DNA of 64,000 nucleotides from Paenibacillus oralis (GTDB lineage: Bacteria; Bacillota; Bacilli; Paenibacillales; Paenibacillaceae), in contig NZ_RRCN01000001.1 of the NCBI RefSeq assembly GCF_003863965.1, positions 6,073,071 through 6,137,070 on the forward strand. The letters are read 5' to 3'. A model generated the notes under the pieces. It was not told where the DNA came from and ran no database searches. It saw only the letters and a program-made list of their open reading frames with translations. Position 1 is the first letter of the stretch, and every line of letters starts with the position of its first letter. Below are positions 16,895 through 25,036 of the stretch, in pieces. Position numbers and translations under genes: made by a program.

Positions 16895-18529
16895 TCAGTT
16901 TTTGGACATTTCCGACTTTTCGGCCAAAAACCATTCCCGCACCTTGTCGAGAAACATGTCGTGGGATAAAGCATTATAGCTCGTGTACAGATGGCGGCTG
17001 TCGTACAGGGAATACACCTTGCTCTCCTTCACCGCTTTCAGGCCGTTCCACCGTGAATCGCCGTACAGTCCGGCCACTTCGCTCCGGATGGCCCGGTCCA
17101 TCCGCTCCGTGCCGTTATGTCTGTAGCTGGTGAGCAAAATCCGGTCGGGGCCGTACGCGGCCAGTTCCTCCAAAGCAACCTCCCGGTAATGGGCGATATC
17201 CGCAACGCCCCGGGGTGCGGCCAGTCCCAAATCGCCGTACATCACCGTCCCGAGATTCCGTTGTCCGTAAACGCACAGCTTGCCTTCCCCGATGCCGACG
17301 ATCAGAAACGTCTCCTCTCCCGCCCTGAAGTTCAATAGATGACGCACCTCCTCCGCTTTCGCGTCGTAGCGTGCCAGCCAGGCCGCAGCTTCCCGCTCCT
17401 TGCCCACGATTCCGGCAATCTCTTGCAGATGCTTTCTCCAGTCGTCAACGTAACGCAGGGTTACCGTCGGAGCGATTTGGTTAAACAGCATTTCCTTGGC
17501 GGATTTCCCTTGCCCCCGGGACCCGCGCATCATGATCAAATCCGGCCGCGCCGCCATCAGCTTCTCCAGATCGGGTCCTGACCGGCCGACGGGGATGGTA
17601 TGTTCCAGCCGGCCGCTGAGCGGAAAGACGTCATTGATCACGGCTGCGTAAGGCTCGATGCCAAGGGCCAGTAAATCGCCCGTCACCAAATGGTTGAGCG
17701 AGGCGACTTTACCGGAATGCCGGATTCTTTTTACGTAGGCGATCGGCGAGGTGCCCGTGGCCGCTTTAAACCTGCGGCTGAAATAGTATTCATCGCTGAA
17801 GCCGGTCTGCTGGGAGATCGAGCGCAAAGAGCCGGCGGAAGACACCAGCAGTTTTTTCGCTTGACGGATGCGTATTTCGTGCAAATATTCCATTGGGCTT
17901 TTTTCATGCCTTTTCTTGAACACCCTGGAGTAATAATCCGGACTTAAACCGGCCAGCTCCGCCAGCATCTCCCGGGTGACGGGTTCGGCGTAATGCTGCT
18001 CCATAAAGGTCAGGGTTTGCTGAATCGCCCGGTCCAGATCGGACTTAAATTCCCGTGTGTCCTGCCGGAACAATTCATAGAGCAAATTCTGAAACAGTAA
18101 ACTGGCCTTCATGGCGTCCCAGGGGCTGCCGGTGGACCATGTTTTTTCGATTTCCCGAATCCGCTCGGGTAAACAAGACAACTGCGCGGCAGGCCATTCC
18201 GCCGGGCAAGCCGGCACCGCGGGCTCAAAGCGTCCCTCTCCGGCGGGCTGCAGGGCATAAAAGCGAATACAACAATACCCGCTCCCACCATCTTCGGGAA
18301 GCTGCAGCATCGCGTGGCGGTCCGGGGGCAGCACATAAATATGCTGCAGCCGCAGCAGGCAGCTTCGCCCACCGATAACGAGTTCGCCTTCGGCCTTATC
18401 GAAAACCAGCAGGCTATACAAAAAAGGATCCCGCCGGTGCAAGTCCTTGCACGCATGAATGCGCCGGAAATCCTTTAACATATATACATAATCGGCCAAA
18501 TGAGCTGTTGGGCCCGTTCCGTTCAGCAT
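16895..18529 (-). CDS. AraC regulator fused to an iron-siderophore-binding domain
   Basis: A 544-residue fusion. The N-terminal ~170 residues are a cupin-like region, residues ~175-275 an AraC-type double HTH (TREMLAELAGLSPDYYSRVF and ISQQTGFSDEYYFSRRF), and the C-terminal ~260 residues a periplasmic-binding-protein fold (GRSGPDLEKLMAARPDLIMM, ILLTSYR). This is the architecture of B. subtilis Btr, which senses ferric siderophore in the cytoplasm and activates its uptake genes. No signal peptide is seen. The ATG at 18529 is preferred (AGGAG eight bases upstream); ATG 18535 sits almost on the ribosome site. It is flanked by a Fur box upstream and the transport genes downstream, so it likely activates them. 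Confidence 0.9.
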   Translation of the reverse strand: MLNGTGPTAHLADYVYMLKDFRRIHACKDLHRRDPFLYSLLVFDKAEGELVIGGRSCLLRLQHIYVLPPDRHAMLQLPEDGGSGYCCIRFYALQPAGEGRFEPAVPACPAEWPAAQLSCLPERIREIEKTWSTGSPWDAMKASLLFQNLLYELFRQDTREFKSDLDRAIQQTLTFMEQHYAEPVTREMLAELAGLSPDYYSRVFKKRHEKSPMEYLHEIRIRQAKKLLVSSAGSLRSISQQTGFSDEYYFSRRFKAATGTSPIAYVKRIRHSGKVASLNHLVTGDLLALGIEPYAAVINDVFPLSGRLEHTIPVGRSGPDLEKLMAARPDLIMMRGSRGQGKSAKEMLFNQIAPTVTLRYVDDWRKHLQEIAGIVGKEREAAAWLARYDAKAEEVRHLLNFRAGEETFLIVGIGEGKLCVYGQRNLGTVMYGDLGLAAPRGVADIAHYREVALEELAAYGPDRILLTSYRHNGTERMDRAIRSEVAGLYGDSRWNGLKAVKESKVYSLYDSRHLYTSYNALSHDMFLDKVREWFLAEKSEMSKN

Positions 18530-18553
18530 CGGCATTTCTCCTCATCCTCTCAA

Positions 18554-18568
18554 TGATAACGATTCTCA
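18554..18568. promoter_or_regulatory. Fur box before the AraC-type regulator
   Basis: TGATAACGATTCTCA matches 13 of 15 positions of the 7-1-7 Fur consensus and lies 25 bp before the regulator start, in the gap behind the FhuF-like gene. It would put the activator itself under iron control. Confidence 0.65.
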
Positions 18569-18625
18569 ATTAGAGTGTAGCTTATGTTTACCGCAAAATA
18601 AATACTCTAATTGCAATTCGTTGCC

Positions 18626-19408
18626 TCATTTCTGCCGATGATCCCGCGCCTTCGGACAGTTGGAGCAATATTCCCCGCCGGCCAGCTCGTAATAGAAGCA
18701 GCAGGTATGCCGCACGCGCGTGTTGCCGGAGACCGTCCCCTGTAGTTTGGGTGTATAAAAAGCGGTCAGCGGGTTTTTCTTTTCTCCGAATACATATCCC
18801 GGGGCTTCATGAACCAAGTAGTGAAAATCCTCGCTGATCCGGCGGTTCTCCTCCGCGTCTTTCCCCGGTCCGAGCTTTTTTTCATAGAGGGAAAACAGCC
18901 GCACCGCGGTGTTCTCCCATAAAATCGCTTTAGGCACGCAGGCGGCTTCGGCAAGGGCATGCCAAACACGCGACAAATGCCCGACAAAAAAATGTTCGGC
19001 CAGCCTCTCTCTCCACGAGCTGCGCAAGCCGATGGCAGCCGGTTTGTCTACCTGCAGCTCCGTCACGAGCAGCCGGGACGACCAGCGCCCTCCGGCAGGG
19101 GCGGACACTTCGAGATGACAATGATTTACCGACAGGTCCAGCCCCTTGTTATAGATCGTCATGGCGTAAAAAAGCGGTGCGGCCAGCAGCTGCGCGTACC
19201 GCTTGGAAAATTGCGAGGCGGTGATCATCCTGGAGGGGGACCCGAGCACGGGGGTTAATTCATCCAGACAAGCCGCGCATGGCTTTGCTTCAAGCAGCCG
19301 GGCCGGCCGGATGATATTCGCCGCCTGGGGCGACGGCTCTAGGGACAACCCAAATTTTTCCCTCAAAACGTCCAATTCCTCCGCGCTTAACCGGGTCTGT
19401 TCATCCAT
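18626..19408 (-). CDS. FhuF-like ferric iron reductase
   Basis: A 260-residue protein. The C-terminus carries RHTCCFYYELAGGEYCSNC, the Cys-Cys-x10-Cys-x2-Cys [2Fe-2S] motif of FhuF-type ferric-siderophore reductases. The rest has the FhuF/IucA-C-like helical fold (FSKRYAQLLAAPLFYAMTIY). It would reduce Fe3+ from the imported siderophore in the cytoplasm so that iron is released. ATG 19408 has GGGAGGAG upstream. It is the first gene of the iron cluster, on the same strand and 97 bp before the regulator. No convincing Fur box was found directly upstream of it. Confidence 0.85.
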   Translation of the reverse strand: MDEQTRLSAEELDVLREKFGLSLEPSPQAANIIRPARLLEAKPCAACLDELTPVLGSPSRMITASQFSKRYAQLLAAPLFYAMTIYNKGLDLSVNHCHLEVSAPAGGRWSSRLLVTELQVDKPAAIGLRSSWRERLAEHFFVGHLSRVWHALAEAACVPKAILWENTAVRLFSLYEKKLGPGKDAEENRRISEDFHYLVHEAPGYVFGEKKNPLTAFYTPKLQGTVSGNTRVRHTCCFYYELAGGEYCSNCPKARDHRQK

Positions 19409-19557
19409 TTGCAGTTCTCCTCCCTGTCAAGACAGCGGTATGTGGGCTAAGCATTCATTATTGATCATACAGAAATCATATATTTTGAAAATGGCCCATA
19501 GCGACCGATTTTTGGATTTGACAGCGCAATCATGACGTATCATTCGCCCTTCAACAC

Positions 19558-19590
19558 AAAAAGACACGGCAGCATAATCCCTGCCATGTC
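19558..19590 (-). terminator. Terminator of the nitroreductase-ybaK pair
   Basis: A 10-bp stem with one mismatch (19563-19572 with 19581-19590) is followed on the minus strand by five Ts (19558-19562), directly after the ybaK stop. Confidence 0.8.
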
Positions 19591-19603
19591 TCTAGTTTTC
19601 TAG

Positions 19604-20098
19604 TCAACTTTGCCTGGCTTTCGGCATAAAGACCAGCGGAACGAATCTTCCTTTCACCTGCTCGGCCAGCAACTGCGGCTTAAGCTCCATCTGCAGCCCG
19701 ATTTTGCCGGCGCTGACCAGCATGGTGTCCAGGCTTTCGGCCGAGCTGTCCAGGAAGGTGGGATACAGCTTCTTCATCCCTACCGGCGAGCAGCCTCCGC
19801 GGACGTAGCCGGTCCGCTGCAGCAGGTCCTTTAACGGCAGCATCTCCACCTTTTTGACTCCGGCGGCTTTGGCCGCCTTTTTTAAATCCAGCTCCGCGGC
19901 TACCTGAATGATGAACACAAAAATCGCCTCCCCTTGATGGGCGACCAGCGTTTTATATACCTTCTCCGGCGGTTTGCCGATTTTCTCCGCGACCGCGGTG
20001 CCGTGAATCTGCCCATCCTCCGGGTCATACGTGTGAACTTCGTACGGCGTCTTGGATTTGTCGAGCAATCGCAAGGCGTTCGTTTTGACGTCTGCCAT
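19604..20098 (-). CDS. ybaK: Cys-tRNA(Pro)/Cys-tRNA(Cys) deacylase
   Basis: A 164-residue YbaK-family editing protein. It has the conserved lysine in EKVYKTLVA, the ELDLKKAAKAAGVKKVEM stretch and the loop RTGYVRGGCSPVGMKKLYP that closes the pocket. By family it hydrolyses Cys mischarged on tRNA-Pro in trans. Length fits the family (about 160). Six base pairs separate it from the nitroreductase upstream, so they are cotranscribed, though there is no obvious functional link. Confidence 0.9.
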   Translation of the reverse strand: MADVKTNALRLLDKSKTPYEVHTYDPEDGQIHGTAVAEKIGKPPEKVYKTLVAHQGEAIFVFIIQVAAELDLKKAAKAAGVKKVEMLPLKDLLQRTGYVRGGCSPVGMKKLYPTFLDSSAESLDTMLVSAGKIGLQMELKPQLLAEQVKGRFVPLVFMPKARQS

Positions 20099-20104
20099 AG
20101 TTAC

Positions 20105-20692
20105 TTAAAGCGCGTCCTTCCCAAAGGAACCTTCAAACAGCGATTCTTTCAGCGGACGGCGGCCGTTTGGTTGTTCGCGCTCCTGCAGGTTGTCCGGCAG
20201 AACCTCTTTTTCGCCTTGGTAACCGATGGCGATGACGGCTTGAACAGCATAATCGTCAGGCACATTCAGCACTTCGCGGGCTTTCCCGGGATCAAATCCT
20301 CCCATCGCATGGGTGATCAATCCTTTGTTATGCGCTTCTAAAGCAAGATACCCCCAAGCGGCGCCCGCATCAAAGGCATCCCAGCCGTTGGCTCCCCGTT
20401 CGGTCGCCGTTTGGGACAGGATGACGGCCAAGACGGGAGCTTTTGAACACCATACAAGGTTACCCGGCAAAATAAAGGAATGAAATTTCTCCCGGTCCTC
20501 CTGCGTACGGGCGATAATAAACCGCCATGGCTGCACATTCGATGCCGACGGAGCCCACCGCGCCGCCTCAAAAAGGCTGAGCAGAACATCTTCAGGGATT
20601 TCTTTTTCCAAAAAAGAACGCGGCGACCAACGGTTTATAAACTGAGGGGATACTTCGAAACCCGGTTTACGCAAATCTGCGGCATTTGCCAT
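20105..20692 (-). CDS. Nitroreductase-family FMN oxidoreductase
   Basis: A 195-residue nitroreductase. WSPRSFLEKEIPEDVLLSLFEAARWAPSASNVQPWRF holds the N-terminal FMN-phosphate contacts, and AWGYLALEAHNKGLITHAMGGFDP the second FMN region. It is a dimeric flavoprotein that reduces nitro compounds, quinones or flavins; the physiological substrate is unknown. The ATG at 20692 is chosen because AAGGAG stands eight bases before it; an in-frame GTG at 20701 overlaps that ribosome site. It heads the pair with ybaK. Confidence 0.9.
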   Translation of the reverse strand: MANAADLRKPGFEVSPQFINRWSPRSFLEKEIPEDVLLSLFEAARWAPSASNVQPWRFIIARTQEDREKFHSFILPGNLVWCSKAPVLAVILSQTATERGANGWDAFDAGAAWGYLALEAHNKGLITHAMGGFDPGKAREVLNVPDDYAVQAVIAIGYQGEKEVLPDNLQEREQPNGRRPLKESLFEGSFGKDAL

Positions 20693-20714
20693 TTTGAACA
20701 CTCCTTCGTTTAAA

Positions 20715-20737
20715 CTATATAAGTTGAACTAATGATA
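20715..20737. repeat. Second copy of the CTATATAAGTTGAACTA repeat end
   Basis: CTATATAAGTTGAACTA (20715-20731) is identical to 8899-8915, and similarity continues over the next dozen bases (TGAT, then GT-CGG). No inverted partner was found nearby, so this looks like a decayed or solo end of the element seen before garK. Confidence 0.5.
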
Positions 20738-20845
20738 GTACGGTCCATTGATTACTGCGTGATGTAGACAAGGCTAGACTGGTACAATAATATTAAACCA
20801 GAAAGAAATAATTTTCCAGTGTTTAAGGGAGAACGGAGTTAGCGA

Positions 20846-21967
20846 ATGGCTGAAGCATTAAAATCGATATATAATGAAGCGTTTTTGCGGGAATTTGGCG
20901 AAAAGGTTCACGCGGCGTACGCGCCGTTTGATACGGAGAAATTCGTGGCCGATACGATGGATACAACTTGGGACGTGCTGGAACTGAAAGCCAGAATGCG
21001 GCGGATCACACTGATGTTGGGCAGCCAGCTGCCGGCGCGCTTTGAAGAGGCCGTGGCCGTGCTGTTTGCCATCGACGAATCTTGCGTCGGATTCCCTTAC
21101 TTGTTTTTCCCGGACTTCGTGGAGGTTTACGGCAGCGCGGAGGAGGATTGGCCGCTGGCGATGCGGGCGCTGGAGCGGTTCACGCCGAAATCGTCGGCCG
21201 AATTTGCCGTCCGCTCCTTCCTGCTGCGTAATCCGGAACGGACGATGGAGCAGATGGCGGCATGGTCCAAGCATAAGGATGAGCATGTGCGCCGGCTCGC
21301 CAGCGAAGGCTGCCGGCCCCGCCTGCCCTGGGGACAAGCTTTGCCGATGTTCAAGCGCGACCCGGCGCCGATTCTGCCGATCCTGGAGCGGTTGAAAGAG
21401 GACCCCAGCCTGTACGTGCGCAAAAGCGTGGCCAACAATCTGAACGACATCGCCAAGGATCACCCGGCACTCGTGCTCGAGCTTGCCCGGCGCTGGAAAG
21501 GCGCGGCGCACCCGTACACCGACTGGATCGTGCGCCATGGCTGCCGCACGCTGATCCGCAAAGGCGGCCCCGAAGTGCTGGAGCTGTTTGGTTACGCCGC
21601 ACCGTCAGACGCCAAGCCGGTGGTCTCGGCGGCGGAGCTCGCGGTGGAGCCTGGCGCGCTCCGCATCGGCGGCAGCTGTGAGCTCCGCTACGAGTTGACC
21701 GTGCGCGAAGGCGAGCCGGTGAAGGTGCGCGTCGAATACGGCATCGACTTCGTCAAAGCCGGGGGCAAAACATCACGCAAGCTGTTCCTGCTGGTGGACA
21801 AAACCGTCCCCGGCGGCGCGGACGTAAGCGGAACACGGCGCCACAGCTGGGCGGATCTAACAACCCGCCGCCACTATCCCGGCGCGCACCGGATCGCCCT
21901 GCTCGTCAACGGCGCCGAAGCCGCTTATGCGGTGCTGCAGCTGGAGGCCGCGGCGGTGAACGGCTAA
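20846..21967 (+). CDS. alkC: AlkC-type DNA alkylation repair glycosylase
   Basis: A 373-residue protein. The N-terminal ~255 residues are HEAT-like repeats of the AlkC/AlkD superfamily (FLREFGEKVHAAYAPFD, RRLASEGCRPRLPWG, YVRKSVANNLNDIAKDHP, DWIVRHGCRTLIRKG). The C-terminal ~110 residues look like a beta-sandwich (IGGSCELRYELTV, VKVRVEYGIDFV, PGAHRIALLVNG), as in AlkC, which carries an Ig-like domain absent from AlkD. AlkC-type enzymes remove 3-methyladenine and 3-methylcytosine without base flipping. A GGAG site precedes the ATG. It stands alone on the plus strand and converges on the GntR regulator with 12 bp between stops. Confidence 0.87.
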   Translation: MAEALKSIYNEAFLREFGEKVHAAYAPFDTEKFVADTMDTTWDVLELKARMRRITLMLGSQLPARFEEAVAVLFAIDESCVGFPYLFFPDFVEVYGSAEEDWPLAMRALERFTPKSSAEFAVRSFLLRNPERTMEQMAAWSKHKDEHVRRLASEGCRPRLPWGQALPMFKRDPAPILPILERLKEDPSLYVRKSVANNLNDIAKDHPALVLELARRWKGAAHPYTDWIVRHGCRTLIRKGGPEVLELFGYAAPSDAKPVVSAAELAVEPGALRIGGSCELRYELTVREGEPVKVRVEYGIDFVKAGGKTSRKLFLLVDKTVPGGADVSGTRRHSWADLTTRRHYPGAHRIALLVNGAEAAYAVLQLEAAAVNG

Positions 21968-21979
21968 CCGAAAGACGCC

Positions 21980-22690
21980 TTAGTCGGCTTGTTCCGCTTC
22001 GGGCGCGGCCGAAGCGCCGATCAGGGCATCTGCGACCTTGGTCAAATGCGTGTTCATGATGTCGGCCGCCCCGCGCCGGTCCTGGTCCCTAATCGCCTGA
22101 AGCATTTGATAATGATCCTGGAACAGGCGGTGCGCCGACTCATTTTCGCTGAACAACCACAGGCTCCTGCTGTCACGGATCGTACGCATCATCATCGCCG
22201 AAATACGCTCCATCATTTGCTGCAGCAGCGGATTTTGCGTTGCTTTGGCGATAGCGAAATGGAAATTGACGTCGTGCACCCGGCTGATCTCCTCATTGCC
22301 GATCGCTTCCTCCATGTGGCTCACAATCCGGGTGAGCTCGTTCAAGTCCGCTTCTCTCCGGTGCTCGGCAGCCAACTCAATGCTCCCGATTTCGAGGATT
22401 TTCCGTACCTGAAGCAGTTGGATCAGCTCCTGGCGATTCGCGATTTGCCGGGCTTCCATCGTCTCGAGCGCCTGGGCTCTAACGTAAGTCCCCCCGCCCT
22501 GCCTCGTTTCGATCAGCCCGCGGGCTTTCAGATGGCTGATCGCTTCGCGGACGGTGGAGCGGCCAACGTGATAACGCTTCGCCAAGTTCTCGATCGTATC
22601 CAGCTTTTCGCCGGGCTTCACAAGCCCGCTTTCGATGATCCGCTGCAGTTCCTCAATCATAATATCGTAATTTTTTCTCCCTAAATCCAT
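21980..22690 (-). CDS. FadR-subfamily GntR transcriptional regulator
   Basis: A 236-residue regulator. The N-terminal winged HTH holds ENLAKRYHVGRSTVREAISHLKARG and the wing RQGGGTYV. The C-terminal all-helical FCD domain has metal-ligand-type residues in DVNFHFAIAKATQNPLL and FQDHYQMLQAI (Asp and His in the usual positions). This subfamily commonly binds organic acids such as lactate, gluconate or other carboxylates. GGAGAGGGAA precedes the ATG. No transporter or enzyme gene is adjacent on the same strand, so the regulated genes are unknown. Confidence 0.9.
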   Translation of the reverse strand: MDLGRKNYDIMIEELQRIIESGLVKPGEKLDTIENLAKRYHVGRSTVREAISHLKARGLIETRQGGGTYVRAQALETMEARQIANRQELIQLLQVRKILEIGSIELAAEHRREADLNELTRIVSHMEEAIGNEEISRVHDVNFHFAIAKATQNPLLQQMMERISAMMMRTIRDSRSLWLFSENESAHRLFQDHYQMLQAIRDQDRRGAADIMNTHLTKVADALIGASAAPEAEQAD

Positions 22691-23203
22691 AACTTATTCC
22701 CTCTCCAAAACGGACTTGTTCTCCGAAATGCTTGCTAAATAACAGTCTATACAATTATCGTAAATTATGGTAGATTTTTTTTGAAATTTTAAATTCGCCA
22801 GATGACATGATTAATTAAACGATAAACATAAATTAAGGCTGCATTTTTGGACTCAACCTTATATCGTGGCAAGAAATGCCGGAAGGGCATTGAAAACTTG
22901 AGGACAGGGAAGGCCGGTGGGTTGTTCGGCAGATCAACAACCGACGCTGCCCGGACGCTTTGCACAATTATCCCGTTTGATCAGGAAGCAGAGAAGAAAG
23001 ATAAATTCAGTAGAAGGAGATATATTTAGGAGAAGACGACATGTTCGAGATCATTAGACAGGTTTAGGAGAAGGAGGTTTAGGAGAAGGGATGCAGACCT
23101 GACGGGAGGAATGGGGCAAGACACCGGGAAAAATGAAAAGACCGTGATCTTGCTGCAACCTGAACCCGTTTGCAGCAACGTCTGTACCGTCCAAGCATTT
23201 CTA
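22691..23203. other. Non-coding gap with three TTTAGGAGAAG repeats
   Basis: This 513-bp stretch holds no convincing gene. The part next to the GntR gene is AT-rich and may hold its promoter. At 23025-23035, 23063-23073 and 23078-23088 the 11-mer TTTAGGAGAAG is repeated, each copy containing a ribosome-site-like AGGAG, but the frames that follow end after 3 to 8 codons. It leads into the 3' end of the transposase gene. Confidence 0.5.
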
Positions 23204-24106
23204 TCAGGCCGCAGCCGCAAGGGGCTGGTTCGGTTGGCGTGCAATCAGCCGGCGGTAAGGGATCGCCGGAATCGCCACACACATGTGTAGCAACTTCTGC
23301 CGCATCGTTTCTTCCGCTCCGGGCAGGTGCAGCCGGCGGCGTACGGTATACTCGTTCAGGTACGCCTGCAGATGCTTCAATCCCAAGGCTATATATGTAC
23401 TCTTCAGCGATTCCCACGCCTCTCTCACCACTTTCCGCAAGGGCGCATACAGCCGATAGGCTAGAGGAAACGACTCTACCGCCGATGTACGGACATCCAC
23501 ATGCCCGTTGATGAACGCGGCGAGTTCGAGACGGTTTGCTCTTTTCCCGTCTCCCCTCTTATGCGGCACCATGCGGATTTTGACCTGCTCCAGCTCGCCC
23601 GACTCCGTGACCGTGCATCCCGCTACTACCGCCGAGGCGTACGGCTGCGAAAACTGAAACCGGGACGGATTACGCCCATACTGATCGCTGTTCACCTTCA
23701 CGTCTCCGCAGAGCAGTTCCCGGGCATCGAATTCCCCAACGGAATGGCGTATTTTATGCAGCATCAACCAGGCGGTCTTGTAGGTGACCCGGATTACCTG
23801 GCTCAGCCGCATCGCCGAGATGCCATCGGGGAGTAAGAACAACTCCAGCGCCTCGAACCACTTCAACAGAGGCACCCGGGTTCCTTCAAAAATCGTGCCG
23901 ACTAAAGCCGACGTTTGGTGCTTGCACTTTCCGCACTCGAATAAGGGGATATGCCGGGAGGTCAGACGGCTGCACCGGGTGTGAGCGCAGCGCGGGCAGA
24001 CGAAACCGTTTGGCCACTTCATCGCGATCACCGCCTCCATGCAGGCCTGCTCGCTATGGTAACGGCTGCTGAATGGTTGAAGTTCCGTTCCCGTATTGAC
24101 TTCCAT
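23204..24106 (-). CDS. IS1595-family transposase-like protein, apparently lacking catalytic residues
   Basis: A 300-residue protein. Residues ~15-65 form the zinc ribbon of IS1595/ISXO2 transposases (CPRCAHTRC, then CGKCKHQTSALVGTIFEGT), followed by the conserved helix with LPDGISAMRLSQVIRVTYKTAWLMLHKIR. The C-terminal signature survives as WESLKSTYIALGLKHLQAYLNEYTVRRR. The DDE core does not look intact: the usual DETYxGG motif is replaced by CGDVKVNSDQYGR, and where a TDG motif is expected the sequence reads VRTSAVES. No terminal inverted repeats were found around it. It may be a dead insertion sequence or a retained, repurposed protein; its full-length open frame favours retention. Confidence 0.75.
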   Translation of the reverse strand: MEVNTGTELQPFSSRYHSEQACMEAVIAMKWPNGFVCPRCAHTRCSRLTSRHIPLFECGKCKHQTSALVGTIFEGTRVPLLKWFEALELFLLPDGISAMRLSQVIRVTYKTAWLMLHKIRHSVGEFDARELLCGDVKVNSDQYGRNPSRFQFSQPYASAVVAGCTVTESGELEQVKIRMVPHKRGDGKRANRLELAAFINGHVDVRTSAVESFPLAYRLYAPLRKVVREAWESLKSTYIALGLKHLQAYLNEYTVRRRLHLPGAEETMRQKLLHMCVAIPAIPYRRLIARQPNQPLAAAA

Positions 24107-24445
24107 ATTCGCTCCCCCTAAATCGAGAATTTACGCACATACGTTCGCCTTACTTCATTATACCAAACAAATGTTCTCCACTCAAGCCGAAAATCTCACC
24201 TGAACCGCCTCATTTTTTCCTTATTTCTTTTTCTCTCTTTTTTTGGAACCCTTGCTCTAGCCCCCACCCCTGCCCCCCTAAACGAAAGGGATAATCATGC
24301 AAAGGAAGGCAGCAGGCAGGGACACCAAGAGACGAACTCTATAGACAACACATTTTTAAAGAGGATATTTTTTACAGATTGCGTCGACGACACCTATATT
24401 CTCCTTTTTTTGTCATATCTCAGCCGATTTTTTAGCATACTCGCA
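24107..24445. other. Non-coding gap upstream of the DUF2871 gene
   Basis: About 340 bp without a convincing gene. It has a pyrimidine-rich stretch near 24210-24260 and a C-rich run near 24260-24280. No inverted repeat matching the left side of the transposase gene was recognised. Confidence 0.4.
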
Positions 24446-24454
24446 TGCTATAAT
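24446..24454 (+). promoter_or_regulatory. Extended -10 promoter for the DUF2871 gene
   Basis: TGCTATAAT at 24446-24454 is an extended -10 element with a perfect TATAAT, about 50 bp before the start codon. No good -35 is seen. A short inverted repeat (AGCAT, then ATGCT) overlaps it. Confidence 0.5.
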
Positions 24455-24503
24455 TTTCCTGGAAATCATTAATTAATGCCATAAATAAAGGGGATGGCTG
24501 GAC

Positions 24504-24905
24504 ATGAAAAAGCTCTATTACACTTCTTTTTTCTATGCGGTATTAGGTTTACTGGCAGGCGTTTTTTACCGGGAAGCGACCAGGCATAACGGATTCACCG
24601 GCGAAACCGCGCTGTCTCCGCTTCATACCCACCTTCTGGTGCTCGGATTTATGTTTTTCCTCATCGTGTTAGGTTTAGGCAAGCTGTTCGGCCTGCATGA
24701 AATGAGGTCGTTTGGCGCCTGGTATCTCGTTTACAACCTAGGTTTGCTGATCACCATCGGGACGATGGCCGTCCGGGGCATGCTGCAGGTGAAAGGCAGC
24801 GACATCCCATCCCTGCCTTATATCGCCGGACTGGGCCACTTGATTCTTGGCGCCGGGATCATCTGGCTGCTGGTTTTGCTCGGCAAACGAATACAACGGG
24901 TTTAA
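24504..24905 (+). CDS. DUF2871 membrane protein
   Basis: A 133-residue protein with four predicted membrane helices: FFYAVLGLLAGVFY, LHTHLLVLGFMFFLIVLGLG, WYLVYNLGLLITIGTMAV and LGHLILGAGIIWLLVLLG. It matches DUF2871, a family of small Firmicute membrane proteins. Two histidines in LHTHLL and one in GLGHLI face membrane helices, a pattern also seen in heme-copper oxidase-related proteins, so heme or copper binding is conceivable but unproven. GGGGATGG precedes the ATG by about ten bases. It stands alone. Confidence 0.8.
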   Translation: MKKLYYTSFFYAVLGLLAGVFYREATRHNGFTGETALSPLHTHLLVLGFMFFLIVLGLGKLFGLHEMRSFGAWYLVYNLGLLITIGTMAVRGMLQVKGSDIPSLPYIAGLGHLILGAGIIWLLVLLGKRIQRV

Positions 24906-24925
24906 GTGCATCCGTAAAGCCAAGC

Positions 24926-25010
24926 CTAACGGACACCACAGACCTTATTCAGCATTTAGGTGCACGTATTCAGCCATTTTCGGGCAAATAAGGTCACTCA
25001 GGTCCGTTAG
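24926..25010. repeat. Intergenic stem-loop repeat family B, copy 1
   Basis: An 85-bp unit is bounded by CTAACGGAC (24926-24934) and GTCCGTTAG (25002-25010), with an inner pair GACCTTATT and AATAAGGTC. The same architecture and size recur at 55128-55212. Confidence 0.65.
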
Positions 25011-25036
25011 CCTCCATATGGTGCCTGCCCGTATAA

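Noticed and set aside
19409-19557. Fur box upstream of the FhuF-like gene
   Set aside because: The best stretch (near 19455-19480) matches the 7-1-7 pattern in only one half; too weak to call.
23014-23026. AGAAGGAGATATA, which resembles the leader of common expression vectors
   Set aside because: It occurs in ordinary AT-rich chromosomal sequence with no vector sequence, promoter or terminator beside it; coincidence of a Shine-Dalgarno-like run.
22847-23029. A 60-codon plus-strand frame in the gap before the transposase
   Set aside because: No ribosome site is seen before it and the product shows no recognisable domain. It lies within non-coding sequence.
23100-24200. Terminal inverted repeats for the IS1595-like gene
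   Set aside because: Comparison of both flanks shows no matching ends and no obvious target duplication.
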